NCBI GenBank assembly: GCA_937885465.1
Contig: CAKZZM010000006.1
Span: 27,742 to 91,741, forward strand
Direction of reading: 5' to 3'
Origin: an uncultured Bacteroidales bacterium
GTDB taxonomy: Bacteria > Bacteroidota > Bacteroidia > Bacteroidales > Paludibacteraceae
DNA: 64,000 nucleotides
The translations under genes were made by a program, and so were the position numbers. This document shows positions 41,433 to 51,712 of the stretch, in pieces. Every line of letters starts with the position of its first letter. Position 1 is the stretch's first letter. The notes under the pieces are model-generated. The model ran no database searches and was not told the DNA's origin. It saw only the letters and a list, made by a program, of their open reading frames with translations.

Positions 41433-42341
41433 TTAATTTAGTTCGTAGCCGTAGTGGCGGAGGCGGGACGATTTCTGCCGCCAATCTTTATCTACCTTCA
41501 CCAATAGTTTAAGGAAAATCTGCTTTCCGAAGAATGTCTCTAAGTCCTTGCGAGCCAACATTCCCGTTTTTTTCAGTGCAGCCCCGCCTTTGCCGATGAT
41601 TATGCCTTTTTGACTTTCTCGCTCAACGCATATAACGGCATCAATGCGGATGATGTTATCGTCTTCCTTGAAACTCTCCACCTCCACCTCCACCGAATAC
41701 GGAATCTCTTTGTCGTACATTAGCAGAATTTTCTCTCTTATAATCTCGTTTACAAAGAATCTCTCCGGTCGGTCAGTCAGTTGGTCCTTATCGAAGAAAG
41801 GCGGACATTCGGGCAGCAGTTCAACAAGCCGGTGCAAAAGAGAATCAACGCCAAAGCGTTCCTTCGCGGATATCTGGAAAATCTCGGCATTGGGCAACTG
41901 ATGGTGCCAAAACTCGGTCAGTTCCTCTAATGATTGCTGTGTCAGCAGGTCTATTTTGTTGATTACGAGAATAAGGTGCGCCTTCGTTCTTTTTACTTTC
42001 TCAACGAAGTCGGCGTTCTTATTGATATCGTCTTGCCCCTCCGTTATATATAGAAGTATGTCGGCATCCGTCAAGGCAGACTCAGAAAAGTGCAGCATCT
42101 GCTCTTGCAAGCGATAGTTTGGTTTCAGTACTCCCGGGGTGTCGGAAAAAACTATTTGCCATTCCACTGGCGAGCCGTCTGCGTTCTTGTCCTCACCGTT
42201 TACTATACCGAGAATGCGGTGCCGAGTGGTTTGGGCTTTGGAGGTGATAATGCTAAGTCGTTCGCCTACAAGAACATTCATAAGAGTGCTTTTACCTACA
42301 TTGGGATTGCCGACTATATTTACAAAACCGCTTTTATGCAT
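41433..42341 (-). CDS. era: GTPase Era
   Basis: 302 residues. G1 GNPNVGKSTLMN, G3 DTPGVLKP, G4 NKID, and a C-terminal KH domain with GKGGAALKKTGM. Binds 16S rRNA during 30S maturation. Its leader contains a family E repeat. Confidence 0.97.
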   Translation of the reverse strand: MHKSGFVNIVGNPNVGKSTLMNVLVGERLSIITSKAQTTRHRILGIVNGEDKNADGSPVEWQIVFSDTPGVLKPNYRLQEQMLHFSESALTDADILLYITEGQDDINKNADFVEKVKRTKAHLILVINKIDLLTQQSLEELTEFWHHQLPNAEIFQISAKERFGVDSLLHRLVELLPECPPFFDKDQLTDRPERFFVNEIIREKILLMYDKEIPYSVEVEVESFKEDDNIIRIDAVICVERESQKGIIIGKGGAALKKTGMLARKDLETFFGKQIFLKLLVKVDKDWRQKSSRLRHYGYELN

Positions 42342-42366
42342 ATTTCTTCTGATTTATATTTGTTTC

Positions 42367-42421
42367 TTAGTAGCGAGGCACCCCTGTGCCTCGTGTGAAG
42401 CACGGGAGTAGTTCACTACTA
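42367..42421. repeat. Family E palindromic repeat in the era leader
   Basis: TTAGTAGCGAGGCACCCCTGTG CCTCGTGTGAAGC and GGGAGTAGTTCACTACTAA; the outer bases TTAGTAG...CTACTAA are complementary. Confidence 0.75.
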
Positions 42422-42455
42422 AAACGCTGCAATTTGTGCAGAGCGTTACCAAAAA

Positions 42456-42486
42456 CAAAAGTAATAAAAATAATGTAAATTGCAAA
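42456..42486 (-). promoter_or_regulatory. era promoter
   Basis: Minus strand: TTTG (42486-42483), 19 nt, TACTTTTG (42463-42456). Confidence 0.6.
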
Positions 42487-42523
42487 ATGATTTTTTAATA
42501 ATGATTTATGAATTAAATTTTTT

Positions 42524-42555
42524 CTTGCGGGTATAATAAAAAAGCATTAACTTTG
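42524..42555 (+). promoter_or_regulatory. thrS promoter
   Basis: CTTG (42524-42527), 20 nt, TAACTTTG (42548-42555); leader of about 60 nt. Confidence 0.75.
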
Positions 42556-42619
42556 TGTGATTATAAAATCAATCTTTGCCGCGATTGTATGCAGCAAGGA
42601 GATAAACATTTGTAAGTTT

Positions 42620-44566
42620 ATGATAAAAATTACTTTCCCGGACGGGAGCGTCCGCGAGTTCGCAGAAGGAGTGAGCGGTTATGAGATAGCGCAGTCTATC
42701 TCTGAGAGGTTAGCACAAGAGGTGTTAGCAGTTAGTGTAAACGGTGAGTTGCAGGATTTGAATTTGCCGATAAATGAGGATGCGGAGATACGCCTGCACA
42801 AGTTCGATGATGCTGAGGGTAAGCACACTTTTTGGCACACGAGTGCCCACCTTTTGGCAGAGGCACTGCAAGAGTTATATCCGGGCATACAATTCGGTAT
42901 AGGTCCTGCAATTGAAAACGGCTTTTATTACGATGTCTATCCTGCCGAAGGTCAAGTTATCAAGGAGGCAGACTTCGAGAAGATAGAGAAGAAGATGCAG
43001 GAGATAGTGCAGCGCAAGGAGCAACTTGTTCGCACATCTGTTTCTAAGGCAGACGCACTCAAGATGTTTGCAGATAAGGGTCAGCACTTCAAGTGCGAAC
43101 TTATAGAAGAACTTGAGGACGGACACATAACTACTTATACTCAAGGCAGTTTCACTGACCTCTGTCGTGGTCCTCACTTGCGTTCTATTGAGCCGATAAA
43201 GGCGGTAAAAGTGCTTTCATGCTCTGCCGCATATTGGCGCGGGGATGAGAAACGCCCGATGATGACTCGCGTCTATGGCATTACTTATCCTAAGAAGAAG
43301 ATGCTTGATGAGTATCTTGTTTTGTTAGAGGAAGCGAAGAAGCGCGACCACCGCAAGATAGGCAAAGAGTTGGAGTTGTTTATGTTCTCTGATATGGTCG
43401 GCAAAGGTCTGCCTATCTGGCTACCCAAAGGAACGGCTCTCAGATTGCGACTTGAAGACTTTTTGAAGAAGATACAAAAGCGTTATGGTTATCAGCAGGT
43501 TATCACCCCGCACATAGGTTCGAAGAATCTATATATAACCTCAGGCCACTGGGACCATTACGGTAAAGACTCCTTCCAACCTATCACTACGCCGGAAGAA
43601 GGGGAGGTATATCTACTCAAGCCGATGAACTGCCCTCACCACTGCGCCATCTATAAGAACACACCTCGTTCGTATAAGGATTTGCCATTTCGCTGTGCAG
43701 AGTTCGGTACCGTATATCGTTACGAACAGTCGGGTGAGTTACACGGACTTACGCGTGTGCGCTCCTTCACACAAGATGATGCTCATATCTTCTGCCGTCC
43801 GGATCAGGTGAAGGAAGAGTTTTGCCGAGTGATGGATATAATTCAAATTATCTTCAAATCGCTTAATTTCGATAAGGTAGAGGCTCAGATTTCTCTTCGA
43901 GACCCTGATGATCACGAGAAATATGTAGGTTCTGACGAGGTATGGGAAAAGGCGGAGGCTGCTATACAGGAGGCTTGCAAAGAAAAGGGCTTAGAGGCAA
44001 AGGTTGAATACGGTGAGGCTGCTTTCTATGGTCCTAAACTCGACTTTATGGTGCGTGATGCCCTTGGCAGACGCTGGCAACTCGGCACTATTCAGGTTGA
44101 CTACAACTTGCCCGAACGATTTGAGTTAGAGTATGTCGGCGAGGATAACCAAAAGCATCGCCCTGTTATGATTCATCGTGCGCCCTTCGGCTCAATGGAG
44201 CGTTTTGTGGCAGTGCTTATTGAGCATACCGCCGGTAAGTTCCCGCTCTGGCTCACTCCGGATCAAGCAGTGGTACTGCCCGTCAGTGAGAAATCGAACG
44301 AATATGCCTATAAGGTACGCCAAATGCTTGAAGCAGAGGACATAAGGGTTATAGTGGATGATCGTAATGAGAAGATAGGTCGCAAGATCCGCGATAACGA
44401 ACTGAAGCGAATACCTTATATGCTTATCGTCGGCGAGCGAGAAGCAGAGCAAGGACTGGTGTCGGTAAGGCAGCAGGGAGCGGAGGAAAAGGGACAGATG
44501 ACTATCGAGGAGTTCGCTGCCTTTATCAACAAGCAAGTGGCAGAACAAATGGAAACAAACAAGTAG
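42620..44566 (+). CDS. thrS: Threonine--tRNA ligase
   Basis: 648 residues from ATG 42620 ([14 protein letters not shown]), the standard TGS-domain start; the longer in-frame ORF is rejected. TGS domain (1-60), editing domain with [11 protein letters not shown], catalytic core with [11 protein letters not shown] and [17 protein letters not shown], and a C-terminal anticodon-binding domain. In many Bacteroidetes thrS precedes infC-rpmI-rplT; here gmd follows 13 nt downstream. Confidence 0.97.
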   Translation: MIKITFPDGSVREFAEGVSGYEIAQSISERLAQEVLAVSVNGELQDLNLPINEDAEIRLHKFDDAEGKHTFWHTSAHLLAEALQELYPGIQFGIGPAIENGFYYDVYPAEGQVIKEADFEKIEKKMQEIVQRKEQLVRTSVSKADALKMFADKGQHFKCELIEELEDGHITTYTQGSFTDLCRGPHLRSIEPIKAVKVLSCSAAYWRGDEKRPMMTRVYGITYPKKKMLDEYLVLLEEAKKRDHRKIGKELELFMFSDMVGKGLPIWLPKGTALRLRLEDFLKKIQKRYGYQQVITPHIGSKNLYITSGHWDHYGKDSFQPITTPEEGEVYLLKPMNCPHHCAIYKNTPRSYKDLPFRCAEFGTVYRYEQSGELHGLTRVRSFTQDDAHIFCRPDQVKEEFCRVMDIIQIIFKSLNFDKVEAQISLRDPDDHEKYVGSDEVWEKAEAAIQEACKEKGLEAKVEYGEAAFYGPKLDFMVRDALGRRWQLGTIQVDYNLPERFELEYVGEDNQKHRPVMIHRAPFGSMERFVAVLIEHTAGKFPLWLTPDQAVVLPVSEKSNEYAYKVRQMLEAEDIRVIVDDRNEKIGRKIRDNELKRIPYMLIVGEREAEQGLVSVRQQGAEEKGQMTIEEFAAFINKQVAEQMETNK

Positions 44567-44579
44567 CGAGAAGAAAGAA

Positions 44580-45707
44580 ATGAAAACAGCACTTATAACA
44601 GGGGTAACCGGTCAGGATGGCAGTTATTTAAGTGAGTTTCTCCTGAATAAAGGATATGATGTTCACGGCATTATCCGTCGCAGTTCGTCTGACTACAGAG
44701 AGCGTATAGCTCACCTTGAAGGCAAGCCCCGTTTTCACCTTCATTACGGGGATCTGTCTGACTCGATGGGATTGGTGCAAATTGTAAGCACAGTCCGCCC
44801 TGATGAGATATATAACCTCGCGGCGCAATCGCATGTGCAGGTGTCGTTTGATTCGCCGGAATTCACTGCCGATATTGACGCAACGGGTGTGTTGCGTATA
44901 TTAGAGGCGGTGAGAGTAAGCGGATTAGCAGGCACCTGCAGAATATATCAGGCCTCTACATCCGAACTATACGGGAAAGTGGAAGAAGTGCCTCAAAATG
45001 AGAATACTCCCTTCCATCCGTACTCTCCATACGCCGTTGCAAAACTATACGGATACTGGATTGTTAAAGAATATCGGGAAGCATACAATATGTATTGCTG
45101 TTCCGGTATTTTGTTTAATCACGAATCAGAGCGTCGAGGCGAAACATTTGTGACTCGCAAGATTACTCTTGCAGCGGCTCGTATTTCTCAAGGCAAGCAG
45201 GACTGCCTTTATTTGGGCAACCTGTCATCACTCAGAGATTGGGGTTATGCTAAAGACTATGTCGAATGTATGTGGCTGATTTTGCAGCAAGAACATCCCG
45301 AAGATTTCGTTATTGCAACAGGCAAACAACATTCAGTGAGAGAGTTCTGCCACAAAGCCTTTGAATATGTCGGAATAACACTTCGCTTCGAGGGTGAGGG
45401 AGAGAATGAGGTCGGTATTTGCACGGATATCGATAAGGCTATTAATCCTAAGTTGCAAGACGCACTCCGAGGCAAAACGCTCGTGAGAGTGTCACCCGAC
45501 TTCTATCGACCTACGGATGTGGTGAACCTATGGGGAGACCCGACGAAAGCGAAAGCCAAACTGGGGTGGAACCCTACCAAAACAACTTTTGAAGAATTGA
45601 TTAAAATAATGGTTGACCACGATATGAAAAAGGTGGCTGCCGATCATGCCGCTGATATGGTAAGAACCAATCTCGCCGAATTTCTTGAAAGAGGTATTGT
45701 TAAGTAA
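44580..45707 (+). CDS. gmd: GDP-mannose 4,6-dehydratase
   Basis: 375 residues. SDR fold: [39 protein letters not shown], catalytic Thr-Glu in STSELYG and Tyr-Lys in [12 protein letters not shown], with [16 protein letters not shown]. Converts GDP-mannose to the 4-keto-6-deoxy intermediate for GDP-L-fucose. Co-transcribed with thrS by spacing. Confidence 0.95.
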   Translation: MKTALITGVTGQDGSYLSEFLLNKGYDVHGIIRRSSSDYRERIAHLEGKPRFHLHYGDLSDSMGLVQIVSTVRPDEIYNLAAQSHVQVSFDSPEFTADIDATGVLRILEAVRVSGLAGTCRIYQASTSELYGKVEEVPQNENTPFHPYSPYAVAKLYGYWIVKEYREAYNMYCCSGILFNHESERRGETFVTRKITLAAARISQGKQDCLYLGNLSSLRDWGYAKDYVECMWLILQQEHPEDFVIATGKQHSVREFCHKAFEYVGITLRFEGEGENEVGICTDIDKAINPKLQDALRGKTLVRVSPDFYRPTDVVNLWGDPTKAKAKLGWNPTKTTFEELIKIMVDHDMKKVAADHAADMVRTNLAEFLERGIVK

Positions 45708-45761
45708 CTGAAGTTTCCCTCATCAGAGAATCAACGACTTATTATTTTTTTGTCGGCGAAT

Positions 45762-45901
45762 GTGGAGAACGTCTCCGAACGTTCTAAATCTTAAAATAGG
45801 CGAATGTGGAGAACGTCTCCGAACGTTCTGGTAGTGGAGAACGTCTCCGAACGTTCTAAGTCTTAAAATTGGCGAATGTGGAGAACGTCTCCGAACGTTC
45901 T
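45762..45901. repeat. Four family A repeats between gmd and fcl
   Basis: GTGGAGAACGTCTCCGAACG TTCT at 45762, 45806, 45834 and 45878 (spacings 44, 28, 44), three followed by AA(A/G)TCTTAAAATnGGCGAAT. The 321-bp gap has no other feature apart from an A/T-rich segment before fcl. Confidence 0.88.
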
Positions 45902-46028
45902 AAGTCTTAAAATTGGCGAATTTGGCGAAAAAACTTCTTTTTTTTGTTTTCTGGTCAACAATTACCCACAATTACCCAAAAATTAAAATTTTTGGCGAAA
46001 TTAGCTGGAAACATTTTATAAGTAAAAG

Positions 46029-46970
46029 ATGGATAAAGAATCAAAAATATATGTTGCCGGGCATAGAGGCATGGTCGGCAGTGCTATTGTCCGCGAATTG
46101 CAGCGTCAGGGCTACAGTAATATTCTCACCCGTACCCACAAAGAGTTAGACCTCTGTCGTCAAGAGCAGGTAGAAGAATTCTTTGCCTCTGAGCGTCCTG
46201 AGTATGTGTTCCTTGCAGCAGCAAAAGTAGGCGGTATAGTCGCTAATCAAAATGCACTTGCCGATTTTATGTACGATAATATGATTCTCGAGATGAATGT
46301 TATCCATTCCGCATGGAAAAACGGCTGCAAGAAGTTAGAATTTCTCGGTTCGTCGTGTATCTACCCTCGTTTGGCACCTCAACCCATGCCCGAATCCTGT
46401 CTGCTAACATCTGAATTAGAAAAGACCAACGAGGCATACGCTCTTGCCAAAATCAGCGGGCTTAAGTATTGCGAATATCTAAATCGGCAATACGGAACGG
46501 ATTACATATCGGTAATGCCGACTAACCTTTATGGTCCGAACGATAACTATCATCCTGAACATTCCCATGTTCTTCCTGCTCTTATTCGCCGATTTCACGA
46601 GGCAAAAGAGAATAAGACAGAGGTGGTAACCTGTTGGGGTGACGGGTCGCCGCTAAGGGAATTCCTCTATGTGGATGACCTCGCGAACTTATGTGTGTTC
46701 CTAATGAATAATTACAGCGGGAATGAGACGGTCAATGCAGGTACGGGCAAGGAGATAACGATAAAGGAGTTATCAGAGATGGTGGCTGAAATAGTAGGAT
46801 ATGAGGGGCGTATAGAATGGGACACAACTCGTCCTAACGGGACACCGCGGAAGCTATTGGATGTGTCAAAGGCGCAAGCGTTGGGCTGGACATACAAAAC
46901 AGAATTGAGAGACGGAATAAAACTCGCATATCAAGATTTTCTCAATAATCCTATGCGAGCCGAGAGATAA
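46029..46970 (+). CDS. fcl: GDP-L-fucose synthase
   Basis: 313 residues. AGHRGMVGSAIVREL, AAAKVGGIVANQ, SSCIYPRLAPQPM, catalytic EAYALAKISGLKYCEYL, MPTNLYGPNDNYHPEHSHVLPALIRRF. Epimerase-reductase that completes GDP-L-fucose after Gmd. Confidence 0.96.
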   Translation: MDKESKIYVAGHRGMVGSAIVRELQRQGYSNILTRTHKELDLCRQEQVEEFFASERPEYVFLAAAKVGGIVANQNALADFMYDNMILEMNVIHSAWKNGCKKLEFLGSSCIYPRLAPQPMPESCLLTSELEKTNEAYALAKISGLKYCEYLNRQYGTDYISVMPTNLYGPNDNYHPEHSHVLPALIRRFHEAKENKTEVVTCWGDGSPLREFLYVDDLANLCVFLMNNYSGNETVNAGTGKEITIKELSEMVAEIVGYEGRIEWDTTRPNGTPRKLLDVSKAQALGWTYKTELRDGIKLAYQDFLNNPMRAER

Positions 46971-47004
46971 AATCGTACCTCGTCCTTCCTTTCTCGTCCT
47001 TCCT

Positions 47005-48246
47005 TTAGTCTCTTTGGAAGATGTCGCGGGTATAGACTTTCCCCTTCACATCGTCAAGAGCATCGTCATATCGGTTGGCGATGATGGAGTCTGACATCTG
47101 CTTGAACTGCTCTAAATCATTTACCACCTCCGAGCCGAAGAAAGTGCTGCCGTTATCAAGTGTAGGCTCATATACAATCACTTTCGCGCCTTTCGCCTTG
47201 ATGCGTTTCATCACACCTTGAATGGACGATTGGCGGAAATTGTCGGAGTTAGACTTCATCGTCAGGCGATAAACGCCAACCACCACTTGTTTCTCTTGAG
47301 CCGCTTGGAAGCGGTTGTCGGTGCTGTATGAATAATAGCCTGCCATAGAAAGAACGCGGTCGGCAATGAAATCTTTGCGTGTGCGGTTTGACTCAACAAT
47401 GGCTTCGATAAGGTTTTCCGGTACATCATCATAATTGGCAAGAAGTTGTTTGGTATCTTTGGGCAAGCAGTAGCCGCCATATCCAAACGAAGGATTATTG
47501 TAGTGCGTGCCGATGCGCGGGTCAAGGCATACGCCGTCAATGATTTCTTTGGTCCGAAGACCTTTCATCTCGGCGTACGTATCTAACTCGTTGAAGAAAG
47601 AGACGCGCAGTGCCAAATACGTGTTTGCAAACAGTTTGACAGCCTCGGCTTCTGTCAGCCCCATAAAGAGAGTGGGGATGTCCTCTTTTATTGCGCCTTC
47701 TTTCAGCAAATCAGCAAATTCTTCCGATGTTTTGTTAAGTCTGCCGTCAGCAGGTCTGCCGACAATGATACGAGAAGGATACAGGTTATCATAAAGGGCC
47801 TTGCTCTCGCGCAGAAATTCCGGAGCAAATAGCAGATTTATCTGCCCGTATTTATGATACAAATTCTCTGTGTATCCTACGGGTATGGTCGATTTTATCA
47901 CCATTACGGCTGACGGATTGACACGCAAAACCATATCGATCACTTCTTCAACATGGCGGGTGTCAAAAAAGTTCTTCTGACTATCATAATTGGTAGGCGT
48001 CGCAATAACGACATATTCAGCATCTTTATATGCCGACTCTGCATCTAATGTCGCACGCAGACGGAGCGGCTTATTCTTCAAATAATCTTCAATATACTCG
48101 TCTTGAATCGGAGATTGGTGATTATTAATCAGATCCACCTTTTTTTCAATAACATCAACAGCCACAACATCGTTGTGCTGCGCAAGCAATGTGGCTATCG
48201 ACAGACCTACATATCCTGTTCCTGCAATCGCAATTTTCCTATTCAT
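47005..48246 (-). CDS. ugd: UDP-glucose 6-dehydrogenase
   Basis: 413 residues. [16 protein letters not shown] (Rossmann), [34 protein letters not shown], catalytic Cys in [18 protein letters not shown], and a C-terminal UDP-binding domain. Two NAD oxidations convert UDP-glucose to UDP-glucuronate, a capsule precursor. Convergent with fcl. Confidence 0.93.
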   Translation of the reverse strand: MNRKIAIAGTGYVGLSIATLLAQHNDVVAVDVIEKKVDLINNHQSPIQDEYIEDYLKNKPLRLRATLDAESAYKDAEYVVIATPTNYDSQKNFFDTRHVEEVIDMVLRVNPSAVMVIKSTIPVGYTENLYHKYGQINLLFAPEFLRESKALYDNLYPSRIIVGRPADGRLNKTSEEFADLLKEGAIKEDIPTLFMGLTEAEAVKLFANTYLALRVSFFNELDTYAEMKGLRTKEIIDGVCLDPRIGTHYNNPSFGYGGYCLPKDTKQLLANYDDVPENLIEAIVESNRTRKDFIADRVLSMAGYYSYSTDNRFQAAQEKQVVVGVYRLTMKSNSDNFRQSSIQGVMKRIKAKGAKVIVYEPTLDNGSTFFGSEVVNDLEQFKQMSDSIIANRYDDALDDVKGKVYTRDIFQRD

Positions 48247-48271
48247 AAATGTCTAAATTGAAAACCAATAG

Positions 48272-48302
48272 CAAAGATACGCTACTTTTTTTATATTTCA
48301 AT
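48272..48302 (-). promoter_or_regulatory. ugd promoter
   Basis: Minus strand: ATTG (48302-48299), 19 nt, TATCTTTG (48279-48272). Confidence 0.65.
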
Positions 48303-48361
48303 TACATATTGCATAAAAAATCAATTATATTGCTGAGATTTCATTTTTTTTAAACTTTTGC

Positions 48362-48392
48362 TTTGAAATATAAAAAAAAAAATGTAATTTTG
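48362..48392 (+). promoter_or_regulatory. Promoter of the polysaccharide ABC exporter genes
   Basis: TTTG (48362-48365), 19 nt, TAATTTTG (48385-48392), about 58 nt before the first permease. Confidence 0.75.
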
Positions 48393-48450
48393 CCCGTAAT
48401 TTATATACTTAATGGCGAAAAAGCCCCTTTTTCGCCCGTTTTGATTTGAA

Positions 48451-49308
48451 ATGAGTAACGAAAATAATAATTCTTGGGACTTGCAGATTACCCCTCGCGA
48501 CAAGATTCTCTCTCTTGACTTAGGCGAGATTTGGCGATACAGGGATATGTATGTGTTGTTCGTCCTGAGGAATTTCCGCACAGCATACAAGCAAACCATA
48601 CTCGGTCCGCTATGGTTTATCATAACGCCGGTATTATCTGTGATTGTGTATGTTGCAGTGTTTGGCGGAATAGCCAATATCTCTACTGACGGCGTGCCGC
48701 CGGTGTTGTTTTATCTTTTGGGTATCGCCGTGTGGGGATATTTTGCTTCATGTCTCAGCTCTACCTCTAACTCGTTCGTCACTAATGCGGATATCTTCGG
48801 AAAAGTGTATTTTCCGCGCATCATTATGCCTCTCGTTGCAGTAACTACTAATCTGCTGTCGTTTGCTATTCAGCTTGCTATTTTCGCCGTCTTTTATATC
48901 TATTATTACGCTACGGGGAGCGAAATAACTATGCATTGGCAGGTGGTGCTGCTGCCCGTCTTTATCTTGATTCTCGCAATGATGGCAGTCGGGTTTGGTA
49001 TGATAATATCCTCTATAACAACCAAATATAGAGACATTCAAATTGTCTTTGCAAAAATAATATCGTTGTGGGTATATATAACCCCCGTTATCTATCCGCT
49101 CAGTATGGTTACTAATCCCAAGTTACATCTTGCCATGTCGCTTAACCCCGTTACGCCAGTGATGGAGGCGATAAAGTACTCATTACTCGGGCAGGGGCAG
49201 TTCTCGTGGTTGTGGTTAGGATATAGCCTTCTAATGACTTGTGTACTGCTCTTTTTCGGCTTGATATTATTCAACAAAGTGCAGAAGTCGTTTATGGATA
49301 CGGTGTGA
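48451..49308 (+). CDS. Polysaccharide ABC exporter permease (Wzm-like), copy 1
   Basis: 285 residues, six transmembrane helices, ABC2-membrane type. RNFRTAYKQTILGPLWFIITP, VFGGIANISTDGVPPVLFYLLGI, GKVYFPRIIMPL and the conserved end region SITTKYRDIQIVFA...YITPVIYP. Exports a lipid-linked polysaccharide (O-antigen or capsule). Paralogous to the next gene, 13 nt apart. Confidence 0.9.
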   Translation: MSNENNNSWDLQITPRDKILSLDLGEIWRYRDMYVLFVLRNFRTAYKQTILGPLWFIITPVLSVIVYVAVFGGIANISTDGVPPVLFYLLGIAVWGYFASCLSSTSNSFVTNADIFGKVYFPRIIMPLVAVTTNLLSFAIQLAIFAVFYIYYYATGSEITMHWQVVLLPVFILILAMMAVGFGMIISSITTKYRDIQIVFAKIISLWVYITPVIYPLSMVTNPKLHLAMSLNPVTPVMEAIKYSLLGQGQFSWLWLGYSLLMTCVLLFFGLILFNKVQKSFMDTV

Positions 49309-49321
49309 TTGTTTAGATGTT

Positions 49322-50191
49322 ATGGCAGCAAAAGAAAACAAATACGATAATCAATATTGGACGACTGTTATCTCGCCTAATACGGGCTTTCGCGGGTTAG
49401 GGTTGAAAGAGGTATGGCGGAAGAAATACCTCATTTGGCTCTTCATCAAGCGAGATATAACGGTTCAGGTCAAGCAGACAATATTCGGAATGGGCTGGTA
49501 CTTTATCTCACCGCTATTCTCGATGTTAATGTATGTGATTGTGTTTGGCCGTATTGCGGGTATTCCGACCGATGATATTCCGCAGCCGGTGTTCTATCTG
49601 AGCGGGATATGCCTTTGGGAATATTTCTCTACTTGTCTTACTTCTGCCTCAACTACTTTTCAAACCAACGCAGGACTATACGGCAAGATTTACTTCCCTC
49701 GACTGATAACGCCGATATCAGTAATAATTTCCCGCCTGTTCCGCTTCTCTCTGCAACTCTTAACTTTCATCTTCGTTTATGTATATTTTGTAATTAGAGG
49801 TGTTCATCTGTGTCCGAATTGGTACTTGTTGCTTTTCCCCGTAATTATCTTTATCTTAGCAGGTATAGCATTGGGATTAGGACTGATAATATCCTCGCTT
49901 ACAACCAAGTATCGCGATTTGATTAATTTCTTTCCGACTTTTGTGTCGCTATGGATGTACGCCACGCCTATCGTCTATCCGCTCAGTTATGTTACAAATC
50001 CGACGCTGCATAAACTGATGCTTCTCAACCCCATCACCTCGCTTGTGGAGACCTTCAAATATGGTGCTTTCGGTGTCGGCAGTTTCAGTTGGTCAGCACT
50101 CTTATATAGCGCAGGCTGTATGGTGGTACTTTTTGTGGCGGGTGTACTTATGTTCAACCGCAAGCAGAAGTATTTTATTGATACTATTTGA
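49322..50191 (+). CDS. Polysaccharide ABC exporter permease (Wzm-like), copy 2
   Basis: 289 residues with the same topology and motif order as copy 1 (KRDITVQVKQTIFGMGWYFISP, VFGRIAGIPTDDIPQPVFYLSG, GKIYFPRLITP, SLTTKYRDLINFF...YATPIVYPLSYV). Divergence between the copies is moderate, so this is not a recent duplication. Probably forms a heterodimeric channel with copy 1. Confidence 0.9.
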   Translation: MAAKENKYDNQYWTTVISPNTGFRGLGLKEVWRKKYLIWLFIKRDITVQVKQTIFGMGWYFISPLFSMLMYVIVFGRIAGIPTDDIPQPVFYLSGICLWEYFSTCLTSASTTFQTNAGLYGKIYFPRLITPISVIISRLFRFSLQLLTFIFVYVYFVIRGVHLCPNWYLLLFPVIIFILAGIALGLGLIISSLTTKYRDLINFFPTFVSLWMYATPIVYPLSYVTNPTLHKLMLLNPITSLVETFKYGAFGVGSFSWSALLYSAGCMVVLFVAGVLMFNRKQKYFIDTI

Positions 50192-50341
50192 TGTGATGAC
50201 ACGCGTATTTTATAGTATATTAACGGATAAAATTATCAGAACGACGATGCTGGTTTTGCGCCACACAAAATCATTATGATTATCTGTCATACGGCAGAAA
50301 ATGATATGGGAAACTTTGGTAAGTGATATAAATACAATGCA

Positions 50342-51658
50342 ATGAGCAGTAATATAGCAATAGAATTTGAACATGTAAGTAAGCAATATCGTTTGGGTTT
50401 GGTGTCCACAAAGACTCTGAGCCACGATATACGCCGCTTTTGGATCACCAATGTCCTTGGCAAAGAGGACCCGTATCTGAAGATTGGCGAGACCAACGAC
50501 CGCTCCACAAAGGGTACGTCGGAGTATGTGTGGGCGCTGCGCGACATAGACTTCAAGGTGGAGCAGGGTGATGTGGTTGGTATCATCGGCAAGAACGGGG
50601 CGGGGAAATCGACCCTTCTTAAGTTGTTGAGCCGCGTCACCGGTCCCACCACCGGTGCTATCCGCGCCCATGGTCGTATCGGTTCGCTTCTTGAGGTCGG
50701 CACGGGCTTTCATGGTGAGATGACGGGGCGGGAGAACATCTTTATGAATGGAGCCATCCTCGGTATGACTCGCCGCGAGATACAATCCAAACTTGATGAG
50801 ATAATCGACTTCTCCGGCTGCGAACGCTATATCGATACCCCCGTTAAACGCTATTCGAGCGGCATGACCGTCCGCCTCGGCTTTGCCGTCGCCGCCTTCC
50901 TCGAACCCGAAATCCTCGTCGTGGACGAGGTCCTCGCCGTCGGCGATGCCGAATTCCAAAAGAAAGCCATCGGCAAAATGAAAGACGTCTCCCAAGGTCA
51001 AGGCCGCACCGTCCTCTTCGTGAGTCATAATATGGCAAGTATTAGAAAATTGTGCCATACAGGAGTAGTATTGAAGAATGGACAGATTGATTTCATGGGA
51101 ACTGCCGATGAAGGTGTCGACTTTTATGTTGGGAATAACATTTCTACCTTGTGCAGCTTTGCAGAGATTACTGATGAACACAGACGTTTTGAGTTTACAA
51201 GTAAAGAAGTTGAATTGCTTAGTGTGAAATTGATAGGTGAAATTGATGAAGTCGCATCAAATCAACCTTTAGATTTTGAAATAGTACTGAAGAAAAATAA
51301 AGATGTTGAAAGAGTTTCTATGGAGATAATGTTCAACAATCAAAAAGATGATAGGATAGGTTCTTATTTATCTCCACTTATAGATATATCTAATGTTCCT
51401 ATAGGAGAGACATTTACATGGAAATCTCGTGTGGAACATAACTTGGCTAAAGGTAAATACCATGTTTGCTTTAATGTGGGACTAAAGAATATAAAGTTAG
51501 GAGCTAAAGATTACGATATCGTTCATAATGTGTTGTCATTCTCTGTCGTTTATGGTGATATGGCTTCTAAGACCCCATTTGCTTATTGGCCGGACTTTAA
51601 TGGTAGTATATATTTCCCGGGAGAATCAAGTGTAAAGTGTGGCGATAAATCACTATGA
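50342..51658 (+). CDS. Polysaccharide ABC exporter ATPase with C-terminal glycan-binding domain (Wzt-like)
   Basis: 438 residues. ATPase domain about 1-245: Walker A GIIGKNGAGKSTLLKLL, signature YSSGMTVRLGFAVAAF, Walker B PEILVVDEVLAVGDAEF, His-switch VSHNMASI. C-terminal beta-sandwich about 265-430 of the Wzt C-terminal type, which reads the modified glycan end in characterised systems. Base composition changes abruptly near 51030, GC-rich before and AT-rich after, close to the domain boundary. A gap of 150 bp precedes the gene. Confidence 0.92.
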   Translation: MSSNIAIEFEHVSKQYRLGLVSTKTLSHDIRRFWITNVLGKEDPYLKIGETNDRSTKGTSEYVWALRDIDFKVEQGDVVGIIGKNGAGKSTLLKLLSRVTGPTTGAIRAHGRIGSLLEVGTGFHGEMTGRENIFMNGAILGMTRREIQSKLDEIIDFSGCERYIDTPVKRYSSGMTVRLGFAVAAFLEPEILVVDEVLAVGDAEFQKKAIGKMKDVSQGQGRTVLFVSHNMASIRKLCHTGVVLKNGQIDFMGTADEGVDFYVGNNISTLCSFAEITDEHRRFEFTSKEVELLSVKLIGEIDEVASNQPLDFEIVLKKNKDVERVSMEIMFNNQKDDRIGSYLSPLIDISNVPIGETFTWKSRVEHNLAKGKYHVCFNVGLKNIKLGAKDYDIVHNVLSFSVVYGDMASKTPFAYWPDFNGSIYFPGESSVKCGDKSL

Positions 51659-51712
51659 TGTTCATTGATGTTATAACAATAGTTCGTTAAAATTTTGAGT
51701 TTACCAAGTAAT

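Noticed and set aside
42557..42619. N-terminal extension of ThrRS
   Set aside because: The extension falls in the promoter-leader region; the TGS domain starts at the ATG at 42620.
45762..45901. CRISPR array
   Set aside because: Repeat units are palindromic with spacers of 4 and 20 bp that are themselves repeated; no unique spacers of equal length and no cas genes in the window.
50210..51181. 323-codon minus-strand ORF with Gly/Asp-rich sequence
   Set aside because: Antisense to the ABC ATPase, whose motifs are unmistakable; the length results from the GC-rich coding strand.
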